From: Symbiodinium natans
Lineage: Eukaryota; Sar; Dinophyceae; Suessiales; Symbiodiniaceae
DNA: 64,000 bases
Direction of reading: 5' to 3'
Assembly: GCA_905221605.1 (NCBI GenBank)
Contig: CAJNDS010000049.1
Location: 181,497-245,496 of the forward strand
A model generated the notes under the pieces. It was not told where the DNA came from. It ran no database searches and saw only the letters and a program-made list of their open reading frames with translations. Of this stretch, positions 1-10,800 are shown piece by piece (positions within the stretch are counted from its first letter, which is position 1; every line of letters starts with the position of its first letter). Both the position numbers and the translations under genes were made by a program.

Positions 1-104
1 TGTGAGCTTACAGGTTGTACCGTAGGCTCACGGTTCACAAACCCTAGGCTTCAAACACTAAGCAATCCACCCTCGACCCTAACTGTTCGGGGGCCTCTAG
101 AGGA

Positions 105-469
105 CCTAAACCCTAAACCCTAAACCCTAAACCCTAAACCCTAAACCCTAAACCCTAAACCCTAAACCCTAAACCCTAAACCCTAAACCCTAAACCCTAA
201 ACCCTAAACCCTAAACCCTAAACCCTAAACCCTAAACCCTAAACCCTAAACCCTAAACCCTAAACCCTAAACCCTAAACCCTAAACCCTAAACCCTAAAC
301 CCTAAACCCTAAACCCTAAACCCTAAACCCTAAACCCTAACACTAAACCCTAAACCCTAAACCCTAAACCCTAAACCCTAAACCCTAAACCCTAAACCCT
401 AAACCCTAAACCCTAAACCCTAAACCCTAAACCCTAAACCCTAAACCCTAAACCCTAAACCCTAAACCC
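105..469. repeat. Telomere-type (CCCTAAA)n array
   Basis: About 52 tandem copies of the 7-bp unit CCCTAAA, nearly perfect, with one variant unit (CACTAAA) near 341. The C-rich strand is on the + strand, the orientation expected of a left chromosome end. However, 104 bases of ordinary sequence lie outside it, and the same array recurs inside the window at 35.6 and 57.1 kb. It may be subterminal or fully interstitial. Confidence 0.97.
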
Positions 470-1095
470 CGTTGATGCTTTTGGCGGCCTAAGGAGATGC
501 AATCACGCCACTGAAGCCCTGCGCATTGCCCATGCGCAGGCAGGGGCTACTGCCCGTGGCCCACTACATACTACCACCTGCTCCTGCCTCCTCTTCAGGG
601 TTTGGGGTTAAAGTGTATTGGGTTTAGGGTTTAGGGTTTAGGGCCCTGCAGGCTGGGACTCCTGCTGAGTGGTCGAGGGCTTTCGGTTTTTGTGAGCATG
701 AGCATTCTTTTTTTTGGAGTCGTTTGGTTTGGGGGCCTGGGACTTCTGAAGATCAAGACATCAAGAGGTCTCTAGAGGTCTGAAGTTCTGGGTCTGAGGG
801 CTTTGGGGTTTTGGACTTCTTACGTTTAGGATGAACTCACGCCTCGTGACGCTCGTAGGGTTATTCATATTGGACTGCGCCCCCGCGCCTAGAAAAGGGA
901 TGAGCGCAGGTGACGAAGACCACGCTCTTCCGGGCGAAGAATTCTTTGAGGAGCACACCCCCAAACCCTGCACCCTCGACCCAGAAAACCTTGACAGGCC
1001 TCCCATAGTCCTCAACTTATCTTACCCGTAAGCCCTAAACCCTAAACCCTAAGCCCTAAACCCTACACCCTACACCCTAAACCCTACACTCCTAA
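470..1095. other. Mostly non-coding stretch with one weak exon candidate
   Basis: Telomere-like TTTAGGG words occur at 600-645 and degenerate CCCTAAA at 1028-1090. A short block at 912-957 follows an AG and reads as an acidic peptide (GDEDHALPGEEFFE). It could be an exon, but nothing confirms it. No promoter is visible. Confidence 0.4.
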
Positions 1096-1190
1096 GTGGC
1101 GAGGACGGCCTTCCGGAAGCAGGGCCTCGCGAGGGACACCGCCTTCGACAGCGCCGCCAAGGGAGCCGATCAGCTCGCACTTCCGGCCCC
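1096..1190 (+). CDS. Candidate exon, unknown protein
   Basis: A GC-rich block after a TAAG acceptor. In one frame it reads as a charged helix-like peptide (FRKQGLARDTAFDSAAKGAD). It resembles other exons here in length, base composition and its position between telomere-like filler. No domain is recognisable. It may be an upstream exon of the SH3b-like gene that follows, but the link is only by proximity. Boundaries are approximate. Confidence 0.35.
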
Positions 1191-1456
1191 TTGGGTTGCT
1201 CTTTCGTTTTAGAGTTCTGTGGGCTTGGGGGTAGGGTTTAGGGGTTGTAGGGCAATAGGATGCGCTAGGGTAGGGTTTCTTTGCGTACAAGAAAATGTGT
1301 GTGTATGTGTAAATGTGTAGATGTGTGCAAGAAGTGTGGGCCTGTGTAGATCTGCAAACTTGAAGGTTTGTCTATAGGTGTGTATTTACATATGACATCG
1401 TACCTTCTCTACCCCCCTCATGCCAACTTCATCTTCGCGCCTTAGCAGCAACTCAG

Positions 1457-1543
1457 GATTTCGAGGCTTATGTCGCCGGCTTGCCTACCGAAGACTTGAC
1501 GCAGGAGCAGGTGGCGCTGCTCTTCCGACAGTTCGGCGGAGAA
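1457..1543 (+). CDS. Exon encoding start of an RRM-like domain
   Basis: The exon runs from an AG acceptor (CTCAG) to a GC donor and encodes 29 residues in frame. The peptide has the first strand and helix of an RNA recognition motif: an RNP2-like AYVAGLP followed by EDLTQEQVALLFRQFGG, which matches the usual helix 1 and FG(G) turn. RRMs bind single-stranded RNA. The RNP1 half should lie in a following exon. The open block after AG at 1691 (1693-1803) is a candidate, but its frame is ambiguous and it lacks a clear RNP1. Whether this exon belongs to the same gene as the SH3b-like repeats downstream is not known. Confidence 0.5.
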
Positions 1544-1992
1544 GCTTTCCTGAGCACTAGAGTCACTGTTTTCTGGGTATGTGTGTCCGGGGCATAGGGT
1601 TTAGAGTTTTGGCCTTAGTTGTTTTTGGGAAGGAGTTACGAAACTTGAGCCACTAGCCTTTTGAACTGTGGTTGCTGGCGAAGAAAGGGCAGCATGGATC
1701 GGCCGTCCTTCTTCAAGGTCGTCCAGGAATATGCCACCTGCATCCAGGAAGTTGCCATGACCGAGGGCTTTGCCATCTCCTCATCTTCCACGGTTCGCAA
1801 GATCCAGACGCCTGGTTTTTGAGCAGCGCCTCCAGAGGCCCTAAGACTCTGACGAACTGCACGTTGTGAACCAAACCTCATGAGCTCCGCGGAGTTGGGG
1901 TGTTAAGGGTTTGAGGATTCAACTTCAATACAGGCAGCACACAGTTGGAGTTTGGGTTCATGCTGAGCATTTGGCAGGGACTGACAGCCCAG

Positions 1993-4900
1993 GACATCAG
2001 AATTAGTGGAGGTCTTGGAGGGGCCCGACGAGGACGTCACGCCTACTTGCATCTTGAGAAGACCCCTGAACCCCCCAAAGGAAGCCTAAATCCCAACACA
2101 AAACCCTAAGCCCTCTGATGCCCTGCTAGGGGGGTCGGAATCGTGCCTAGTACTATTCCCTTATGGTCCGGTCCCTTGAATAATTATACTATTAATAATC
2201 CCCAAAACCCTACTCTAATCATTAAGGCCCCTATACTGCCTGCCTTCCCCCCTCAAGGACGAGGAGACGAAAGTCCGACGCGTTCGATGCCGTGCGCTGA
2301 AGGATGCGAAGATGGGCTGGGCGGCTAGCCCCGAACGGGCAGGGGTGGGTGGGAATTGCTTGGCCCTGAAGCTGGGTCAAGGTATGGAATGCTTCTGGAA
2401 TCTTCTGGATCCCCACTGCCTTAGCACCTCTGCTCCTAAACTCTCCCCCTCTCCCCCCTTCTCTCCCCCTCTCCCCCTCTCTCCTCTCTCCCCTCTCTCC
2501 TCCTCCCGCCCTTCTCCCCCTTCTCCCCATTCTCTCCATTCTCTCCCCCCCTCCCTGACCTTACTCTTAGGCCCAAAGCCCTGAGCCCTACACCCCGCCG
2601 AGGTCACCATCAAGGGCAACCAGGGGACAGCCTTCCTGAGACTTGGTCTGGGCTTAGGGCGAGGATGCTCAGTAGCACTTTTTGTTCTCCGCTTCTTCAT
2701 GCACACAAAGCCCTTGGCACAAAATCATGGCATCCATTTGATTCTTCGGTTGCTGGGGAGGGGGGGGGAACTGTTTTGTTTGGGGGGGGGGGGTGGGCAG
2801 GGCGGCTTGTGGAGTTTGGGGCTTAAGGGCCTTTCGCTGGTGCAGGAGGTTTTAGGCCCTGACGGCTCTGCTTCCAGGCTAGGAGCCAGCTTGAAGGCAC
2901 CTGGAGGAGATCAATCAAGACCCGAAGCCTTCTGAACTCCTCAAAACTGTTTACCCCACCCATTCCAAAATGGCAAGAACCCTCCAGCAACCCTTAAAAC
3001 CTAAAGCCACAAGCCCTAAGCCGTCCTGAAACTGAAGCCTAAAGCCTAACCCTGCCTAGGAAGCCACGGGAGAAGCCCTTCCTTGTGGCCAGTGGCCCCA
3101 CCGACCTCCGAGAGGCGTTGAAGGGTTCAGGTTCATTGCTGGGCTTCGGGGTTTTGACGTTTTGGGTTTTGAGGTTGGGATGTTCCCCTTACACTAACGG
3201 GATGATAGTACCCCCCCCCCCCATTATTATCATCCCTATTGAGGACTGTGAGTATAAGGGGAAACATCCCCCAATTTTGAGATGTAAAGGTCTTAGGGGG
3301 ATGGGGGGGCCTAGAAGTTGAGGAGTTCCTCTCCTCTCCTCCCAAAAAGCCGGTCTCTAGGTGCTAAAGACTCGGGCAGGCCCCGGATGCCGAATCGCGC
3401 GTGCTGCGCGGCCTGGAGCCAGGGGAGAAGTTGGAGCTGCTGGAGGGCCCCAGAGAGGCCGCCTCTCAGGAGAAGTCGGGCCTGGGAGGGTTTAGGACCT
3501 TTAGGGCCTTTCGGGTTCAGGGCCTGGGCCGCAAAGATGCGGTGGAGTGCCAGACATGATGTATACTTTCTTTCTTCTTGTTGGAGGTGGGGGGGGTTTA
3601 GAGGGTTTGATGATTCGGGATTTGGAATCCAGCTTATAGGGTTTAGGGTGCCTCTCGGTTTGAGTCTTGCGTCCCCAGAGGTGGCGCCAGAGGCCAAGCT
3701 CTTCCTGCGCGGTGCCGCCTGCAAGGATGGCACGCAGGGCTTCCTCTGCCTGCAGGAGCCTTGAGAGCCCTGCGAGGGGTTTAGGAGCTCCTTCTGCCCT
3801 CCTAGGGCCTCAGCACCGGAAGTTCTCCTGCTTCCAGGAGCTCGCCGACTCACCAGCACCCAGCGACAAGTGCCGCGGAGCGAGTTGCCTGTGGGCTAGG
3901 ACCCTAAACCCTCAACGCGTTAGGTAGGTTCGGGCTCCGGACCCATGAAAGGCTTAGGGTTTTAGGGCTCTTGGGGTCCGCAGGCTCGCTGAGGGCTCAT
4001 AACCGGATTATATCAGGGCTTCTCGCGGCTTCTCTTCAGGGATTTTGTTTCAGGTTTTTTTCATCGAGTTGTATATACACTACTTGGTGTATAGGGGCGG
4101 ACGGACATGTGGCTGCCAAAATGGACTTCGGGAATTGCAGGTTGCGGGCTTTGGGTTTCGGGGGCGCCATTCAGGGCTGCTACGTCGAGGTACTATGTGT
4201 GCAAGGCCGTGATCGCGATGACCCAGGGCTTCGACATCACGAACTGCAAGCCCATCCGGAAGGTGAGCGTCGGCGAGGCGCTGGAGGTCCTCGAGGAGAG
4301 TGAGGAGAGCATCGAGGTGTCGGAGTCCTCCATCGCCAGGCGCCGCTTCCGCGCCGTGCAGGATGGTCGGGAGGGCTGGGTGACCCTCAAGGGGAACCAG
4401 GGCACCGTGTACCTGGAGAAGAGCAGCTCCCACTACCTCGTCGAATCCTCGAGTGCGTGTGTAGCCCTTTTTCTGTTTTTTTTGAATGTAGGCGCCTTTT
4501 GGGATCAATGGGCTTGCCCTGTATCTCTATAGGAAGCCACAAAGTAAGGAGAGGCCGCTGGGCCTCTACAGCTCTGCTAAAAGCGATGCCCAGACCGTGA
4601 GGCAGCTGGAGGTGGGCGAGGCGGGATCTCCCAAAGCGCAGGGTTTAGGGTTTAGGGTTTAGGGTTTAGGGTTCGGGGGCTTAGGGGGGGTCTCGCCTGT
4701 GTCAGGTCTTCCAGGCAAAGGGGCCGCCAGTGAAGGTCACCCCCGAGAAGTGCGTGCTGATGCGGGCCAGGGCTCTTCAGGACGGAGCTTAGGGTCCCCC
4801 AAGCCCTACAACCCTGGAAGCACTCCAAACCAGGCCCGGCCTTCTAAGCCCCAAACGAGGCGGGGCCCATGGAAGTTCTAGATGTGTTAAAGGCTAAGAG

Positions 4901-5628
4901 CCCCTTCCCCAAGCCCGAAGCCGTTAAAGTCCCTAAAGCCCTTTGCAGGATTGGGCGGAAGGATGGATCTCCTTCGTGGCCGGCCCTTCCGCTCCAATCA
5001 AGCCCTTCAGCTCCAAGCCACCCGCGGGCCAGTGAAAAAAGATGGGCCAGTGCCTGGGGTCTAGGACCTAGGTTTATCTTAAAAAACAAGAATAAAAATC
5101 ACAATAGTTGTATGAGAGTACAGCAAGAAAAACATATTCAAGTAATGAGAATAACTCAAAAAACCCAATGCAATGAAAATAAAACATAATAACAATGACA
5201 ATTAGAAAAGGTAACAAAAATAGGAATATTAATAGTAGTAAGTAGTAATAGTAATCGCAATAATACTTTTACTCATAATAACAATAGCAATAATAATATT
5301 ATTAATAATAATAATAGTAGTAATGATAATAAAAATAATCAATACTAATAATAAGAAAATAATAGTAATCATAATAATAGTAGTTGCAGTAAAACATAAT
5401 ACTAATAAATAAGAGTAAACATCGTAGTCATAATCATAAACATCATAGTAATAACAATAAGACTTAAACATCATAACCAGAATATAAAAAAAAACAATAC
5501 CCATAAAAAATGTGAAGAAGTACTGTACAACAAACGTCATTCTGGACCTGGGGCTGACGGCCTTGGGAGCACTGAACAAGCACAGGTTCCCAAAGGTGCC
5601 TCCAGAAGCACCCCCCCCAGAGGTTTAG
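1993..5628 (+). CDS. Multi-exon gene with SH3b-like repeats
   Basis: Twelve exons read in one continuing frame: 1993-2040, 2258-2320, 2603-2639, 3060-3115, 3380-3457, 3681-3755, 3838-3881, 4175-4454, 4533-4620, 4706-4786, 4949-5031 and 5518-5628. They make about four repeats of 70-90 residues. Each has an acidic GE-LEVLEGP segment, a basic RARALQDG or RALKDAKMGW segment, and GWVTLKGNQGTVYLE or a variant. The pattern looks like a bacterial-type SH3 (SH3b) beta-barrel; that assignment is inference from motif shape. The last exon reaches a TAG at about 5629, so it may be terminal. Donors are GC, GA or GT; acceptors are AG. Introns are full of TTTAGGG words, and the one at 5032-5517 is very AT-rich. 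The start is not found. Function is unknown. Confidence 0.6.
2126..2232. mobile_element. Dispersed repeat, family A copy 1
   Basis: An approximately 105-bp AT-rich segment inside an intron of the SH3b-like gene. It shares an ordered set of words with 40779-40873: GGGTCGGAA, TTCCCTT, GGTCC, AATTATACTAT, CCCCAAAACCCTA and AGGCCCCT. It is probably a small non-autonomous element or its remnant. No target duplication was identified. Confidence 0.45.
3177..3270. mobile_element. Small inverted-repeat element (MITE-like)
   Basis: A 94-bp imperfect palindrome. GGGATGTTCCCCTTACACT at the left pairs with the complement of AGTATAAGGGGAAACATCCC at the right, and an inner GGGATGATA word recurs in both arms around a poly-C centre. 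It lies in an intron of the SH3b-like gene. No coding capacity. Confidence 0.5.
5089..5517. repeat. AT-rich AAT/TAA microsatellite-like island in intron
   Basis: Over 400 bases of A/T-dominated imperfect AATAATAAT and TAGTAG repeats in an otherwise GC-rich window. The island lies in the last intron of the SH3b-like gene, directly upstream of the 5518 exon. A related but shorter segment is seen at 30040-30140. Confidence 0.7.
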
Positions 5629-5814
5629 GGTTTAGGGTTTAGGGTTTAGGGTTGAGGTCTTTTCGTCCACACAAAACGCTCCAAGCGTAGAGCTTCTTAC
5701 TGTGCTGTGCGATACCAGACTATGGCATGCTGCTTCTGTACCATCGCATAAACCTGGACATCAAGCCTTCGGATCTTGCTCCTTGGGTAAGGGGCTGGCT
5801 AGCTCTGGTTATCA

Positions 5815-6570
5815 AGTCTTTCTGCGGACACTGGTGGATTTTCCAAGGGAGATGCTTGTGTTTCTCTTTTGGAAGAGATGACTATTTGGGATTTCCCGAA
5901 GTAGGGGTCATGGTCTGTTTGTACTTCTCTCGGCTCAGGCAGGCCCGTTTGTAGTACTTTTTTGTCTGCACGGTTGTATCAGAAGCCAACCACACCGAGA
6001 ATCAACACCATCAAAATTGAACGTGATGTCAGGCCGAAAGTCATGCAACAACCAAGGTCATGGGGTCTTTTGTGGCTGAAACAAAATGCAAATATCATTA
6101 GGATTACTGTCGTTGGCACGACCCTCAATCTCCTCCATTGTTACTGGTGTGGGCTCGCTACGTTTCCTGGACTTGTTGATTTCTGCATCACGCATCTGTA
6201 TGACGCCCGTGCCTCTATCACAACATAAGACATAACTCCGTTGTCCATGTACAGCACCTCAACATGTTCATGAAGTCCTGTTTCCAGTATGTTTTTGTAG
6301 GTTCTCTTGGTTTCCTGCAAGTTGCGTAGTTATCGTGTCCTGGGTGGATTCTTGCCTTCTCGCGCGGCACTTCGGGCATGCTTTCTAGAACTTCTTGCGC
6401 TTTGTTACTTCGTCCCGCATGAGAGGACGGCTAAGGAACTGTTCGGGGCACAGTCTTGGGCCTGCCTTTGCCTTTTGAAAGTTGTCATCAGAACACGGAG
6501 CTCTATATCCAGGCTACCCAAGAAGGTGCCATGATTGAGAGAGCTGCTCAGATGTGCCCATTTCATCTGT
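5815..6570 (-). pseudogene. Decayed minus-strand coding remnants, unknown protein
   Basis: Three protein-like stretches lie on the minus strand in different frames, broken by stops and shifts. One at about 5815-5950 includes DHDPYFGKSQIVISSKRE. One at about 6058-6212 includes IQMRDAEINKSRKRSEP and ends in TGA. One at about 6215-6320 includes HVEVLYMDNGVMSYVV. Composition and spacing suggest an old polyprotein or retroelement-like gene, but no diagnostic catalytic motif is visible, so I do not assign a family. It is the only convincing minus-strand coding trace in the first 30 kb and so contrasts with the + strand gene cluster. Confidence 0.35.
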
Positions 6571-6784
6571 AGGCCTGTTTATCGGCGGGGCGAACCCTAA
6601 ACCCTTGAACCCCAAGGCCTAAACCCTGAAAGGTTCGGGTGCGCAGGCTTAGCTTCACGGATTTGGGTGGGTTTTCTCAGGGCTTGCAGTTTTTGAACCG
6701 CTGAAGCAAAGAGTCAGGTAGCTCTAGCACATGGGGTGGATGACTAGAAAGCCCGCCGAAGGTTTGTCCGTAGGCCTTTGTCCG

Positions 6785-7100
6785 TCCCATTCATGCTGGA
6801 AGGAGCGGGGCAGCTTTCTTGCGCTTGCACATGATTTGCCGCGACGATGCAGGACTTTCTCACTCAAAGAGAATATCCGGTTTTCCAAGGTGTCTGGCAG
6901 CCTGGCAATGTCGTTCGCAAAGGCGCCCCGCTTCCGCAAAGGACACACTCCCACGCTTGGCCTGGGCGGTACCAGCCCAAATTCACGAGCCTTCCAGGCG
7001 GTCCGAGCCACACCTTCCGGCTTTCCGAAGCTGTAGCTCGGACCACCTGACAGGCTCGTGAATTTGGGCTGCGAAGAGCACACCAAGGGCCACAGAGCTT
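6785..7100. repeat. Dispersed duplicated segment, copy 1
   Basis: About 310 bp closely matching 60690-61025 in the same orientation. In one frame both contain the peptide word VWQPGNVVRKGA. The match ends in an inverted repeat (6972-7072). The two copies differ by scattered substitutions and small shifts, so neither is a clean gene. About 80 bp further on, 7640-7720 also matches 61320-61395. Confidence 0.75.
6972..7072. repeat. Inverted repeat with ~35-bp arms
   Basis: The left arm begins GCCCAAATTCACGAGCCT and the right arm ends AGGCTCGTGAATTTGGGC. They are separated by about 27 bases, with both arms also carrying a GGTCCGAGC word. A handful of mismatches are present. A third partial copy of the arm is at about 7148-7170. 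The same structure is at 60890-60990. Confidence 0.8.
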
Positions 7101-7351
7101 CCCAAGCACAAAGGCGCCGCTCTTCTGCGAAGCACACCTGGCGGCACCAGCTCAAATTCACGAGTCTTGCACCTGCGGCTGATTGCGCACCTGAATGTGA
7201 AGCCGGCGAATATCTGCTTCACGGCCCCAGCTGAGTGACGTGAAGCTCGTCGACTTGGACGCCGCCAGGCCGTTGGATCAGCCAGATGAGGCGACGCAGC
7301 GCCTTCCGGGGAACCTCGCGGCCCCGCTCCGGAGATCGTCGACAAGATGAC

Positions 7352-7472
7352 GTACAGTCCCCTGGCAGAAGACTGCCTCCAAGCAGGCTGGACGTTCACG
7401 AAGCTCATCGACTCGATGAGCTTCGTGTACGTCCAGCCTGCTTGGAGGCAGTCCTCTGCCAGGGGACTGTAC
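7352..7472. repeat. Near-perfect 121-bp palindrome
   Basis: Two 60-base arms (7352-7411 and 7413-7472) are reverse complements with two mismatches and a single-base spacer. The arms begin and end with GTACAGTCCCCTGG and CCAGGGGACTGTAC. Such a structure can extrude as a cruciform. The DNA around it is GC-rich with several open frames that are mirror images of each other because of the palindrome, so ORFs here should not be read as genes. Confidence 0.95.
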
Positions 7473-7831
7473 GGCATCAGTGATGCCCGACGAAGTGCTG
7501 CTGGCGCGTCTGCAGCCATTGCTTGGGCATGCCGAGTCCTGCCCCAGCATGCAGAAAGTCATCAGACAGCTGTTGCAGCGCGAGAGGCTTCTCCTTCCGT
7601 GGAGCCGACCTCAACCGCAAAATGTACTGCTGAAACCACTGGGCTGAAAACATGCTGGGCCGCTGTGCTGAGCGCTCAAGGTGTTTGGCTCCACGTCCAC
7701 AGCGGGCTGGCAGGGCTGCAGCACGCGTCACCTAGGCTACATGCACCCGGAGCACATCGCCGGCAAGCACCTCCTGTCCATATTCCTTGATGGCTGGTGC
7801 TTGTCCTGGGGCCCGGAGCCTCACCCTGCAG

Positions 7832-10800
7832 AACCTGACGACTGCCAAAGAGATTTCCAGTGGCGCCGCAGACTTCTGCACGAAGGCCGCTTGGATTCAG
7901 AGTTTGGGTTTTGGAGATTACATGGGTTACATTTGTGTTTCGGGCTTTAGGTGTTGCAGGGGTTTAGAGGGTTCGCGTTCAGGGGATGCCAAGTCTTGTC
8001 GAAGTGCTTGGCCCTGAAGCCCCAAGAAGCCGCACACCCCCGGAAGCCCTTACGGTCGGTCGCGTGCCTTTCAAAGCTAAACCCTAAACCAAACCCTAAG
8101 CCCTGAACCCGAAAGCCTAAACAACCCTAAACCCTAAACCTGGTATTCCTGTGGTAGTTCCTGCTTTGAGTATGAGGGGTCCACAGTCGGGGGGTGGCAC
8201 ATCCGCTTGTTGCTGGCAGATCCAACCTCTGGGTCCAAAAGGTTCGACTTGCACCGCAGGGCAGCGATAGGGTTTTTATTAGGGTTTAGGGTTTAGGGTT
8301 TAGGGTTTAGGGTTGAGGTTTAGGGTTTAGGGTTTAGGGTTTAGGTTTCAGGTAGAACTCGGGTTGCTTTTGCCCCGGGACCCCGAATCCCAACCCCGAA
8401 GCCTTAGCCTCCTTCCCTGAGCGACCTTCAAGAACCGATCTCTTCGCCTTAAACGGCACGGAACCCAACCCCAAGCTCTGAACTCCCAACACTCCCCACC
8501 CAGCCACCCCCCCCCCCCCGCCCCCCCCCCCCCCCAGCAGACCCAGGACTTGCTGGTCGTCCCGAAGTGCCTAGATGGCATGGCACAGAAGCTCTCCGAG
8601 CTGAACAAGGCTCTGGGGTTTCGGGGTTTGGGGGTGTATAAACAGTTTTTGGGGTTAGGCTTGAGGGTTTATGAAGGGGAACTTGATTTTGATGGGCGTC
8701 CCAGCGCCACAGAGGTAGTTCCATGCTTTCTCCTCACACAATAGCACCTGTGGAACGACTCCGCTACCAGGACGTAATTCGTGTTCCGAGAGCCCTGCTT
8801 GCTTCATTTTTCTTAATCTTTTCATGCGGTCGTTTGTCAAGGCTTGTGGCACAGGTGGTTTGGTGGATTTCCTGTTCATCTGTTTCGCTCTGCGGTCACT
8901 TTGGGTTGGTCTCAGTGCCGAGAAACGCGGTGTTGACAGCCTGTTCACGGGTCCTTGTTGGGCTCTGTCTGCGTGACCTTCATTATGAAAGAAAACTCAG
9001 CAACAGCCGTCACGAAGGGCTTTGCCTACCGCAGTAACGCTTTTGAGGTACCAACTTGTGCCGTCAATGCATGCGCTTCTCCTTGTTCACTTGCAAGGTC
9101 TCTTGGGTGTTTAGAGGTGGTTTAGAGTTAGGCGCTACACACGGAACCCCCACAACCCCAAACCCCAAGCCCCAAGAATAGTTCATTTCGAACCCTGATC
9201 TCGTAGAAACCTTGGAGTCCCACATCCTGGAATCTCCAAGGCCCCTAAAACCCTAAAACCCAGCAACCCTAAAATCCCGCCGAAACCCCCCCCAACCTGC
9301 CAAACCCCCAAAGCCCCCTAAAACCGCCAAAAACCATCTAACACCCTAAACCCCCTACAAACTCTCGAAAACCCAATCCTTAAAGTCTTCGGGCCCTTTA
9401 GCGTCCCAGCGCGGTGCCGGCGCAGGAGGCGGCCGAGAGGAAGCGCCAAGGCATGGGCTTTGGGTTGTAGTCCTAGGGGTTGAGGGCGGTAGGGAGGCTT
9501 CAGGGTTTGGGCTTGCAGGGGGGTTGGGGTTCAGGGTGGCAGGGTTTAGGTCCCTTCCCCTGCCAGGGAAGAGGGCCCGCAGCTTGTTAGGCAGGGGGGA
9601 AGGGAACTTGGCCGAGAATCCTCGAAGCATCAGCGAGCTAAGAAAGGCTGCATGCGCTTCAGCATCTGACGCGCGGCGATTGCGGCCCAAGCTCGCCTTG
9701 TGATCACGCAGACGCCCGCGCGCTTCAGCTCTAGCAGACGCCTCTTTCGAGCAATGGCCTTGCCAATGAAGACCGCCATGAAGAAGGCCCAACAGTAAGG
9801 CCTAAGCCTTGAACCATCAAGCCCTTTATATGCCCGCCTACAATGATTCTTGCAGCGGGAAGCCAGCACTCAAGTCCTAATGATTATCAAATCAAACGTG
9901 GAAGGTTCCAGCCCCAGAGTTGCAAAGGGTTCTATCTCCCTATGGTGTGGTTTCTTGGATCTTAGTTTACTTGTTTAACTTTGTCCCTTCGTACACCATC
10001 AATCTCATGATAGCCTAACCGCCAAAGAGTCCACGCACTGGAAGGGGTAGGACTCGTGTGGCTTCTTGATGGCACGGTGTATATGTTGGGCTCTTAACGG
10101 CTTGGAAACAGGCTTCTTGCAGAAACTTTGGCATTGTCCTGTGGTTGACTGACCTTGGATTCCTTTCCAGATCTCCTGCATGGGCTTGTGGAGCACGGCC
10201 GCGCTGTAGGCTGGCTTTCGGGTCCCAAAATCTTCGGCCCCTGAGAGCCCCGAATCTGCGAGGCCATGAAGGCAAGCACCATGAAGGCCAAGGCCATGAA
10301 GAAGCCCATGAAGGAGGGGCTTGGGGTTGTGGGAGGGTTCAGCCCCATAAGCATCAAGTTACAGGGAAAGAAAAAAAGCCAATGTAGGGAGCTTGGGGCT
10401 CATGCAGTCCTGCTGGAAATGCCCGGACTGGAAGGCTTAACCCTCATTCCGGTATTAGGGGGCGCTAGTTCCTTCATCAGCCTTAAGCAACAGCGAGTAC
10501 CCTGTGCATCCAGCAAGTCTTCATCAGGCAATGAAGAAGAAGGCAGTGTCGAAGATTGCTACGGGCAGGCTTGCGAAGTCTCGAGTCTTCAATGGCGCGA
10601 AGGCGGGGACGGCTGAGAGCTCACGGTTCTGATGCAGACGCGAGTCGCAGCACATGCAGCATTCGTGATGTCTCGTCTTCTAGCAAAGCAGCTTCCGGAG
10701 GAACGATCAGAACCTCATCGCATGTGATAGCAGCTACCGGGTACCGGTTTAGGCCCGGGCAAAAACCTCTAGTTCAGCCTCGCCTCGCCCGATCAGGAGA

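Noticed and set aside
1-469. True chromosome end
   Set aside because: The array has ordinary sequence on its outer side, and similar arrays are internal to the window, so a telomere cannot be claimed.
7286-7790. Several overlapping ORFs around the palindrome
   Set aside because: The palindrome makes mirrored frames on both strands; no domain is seen.
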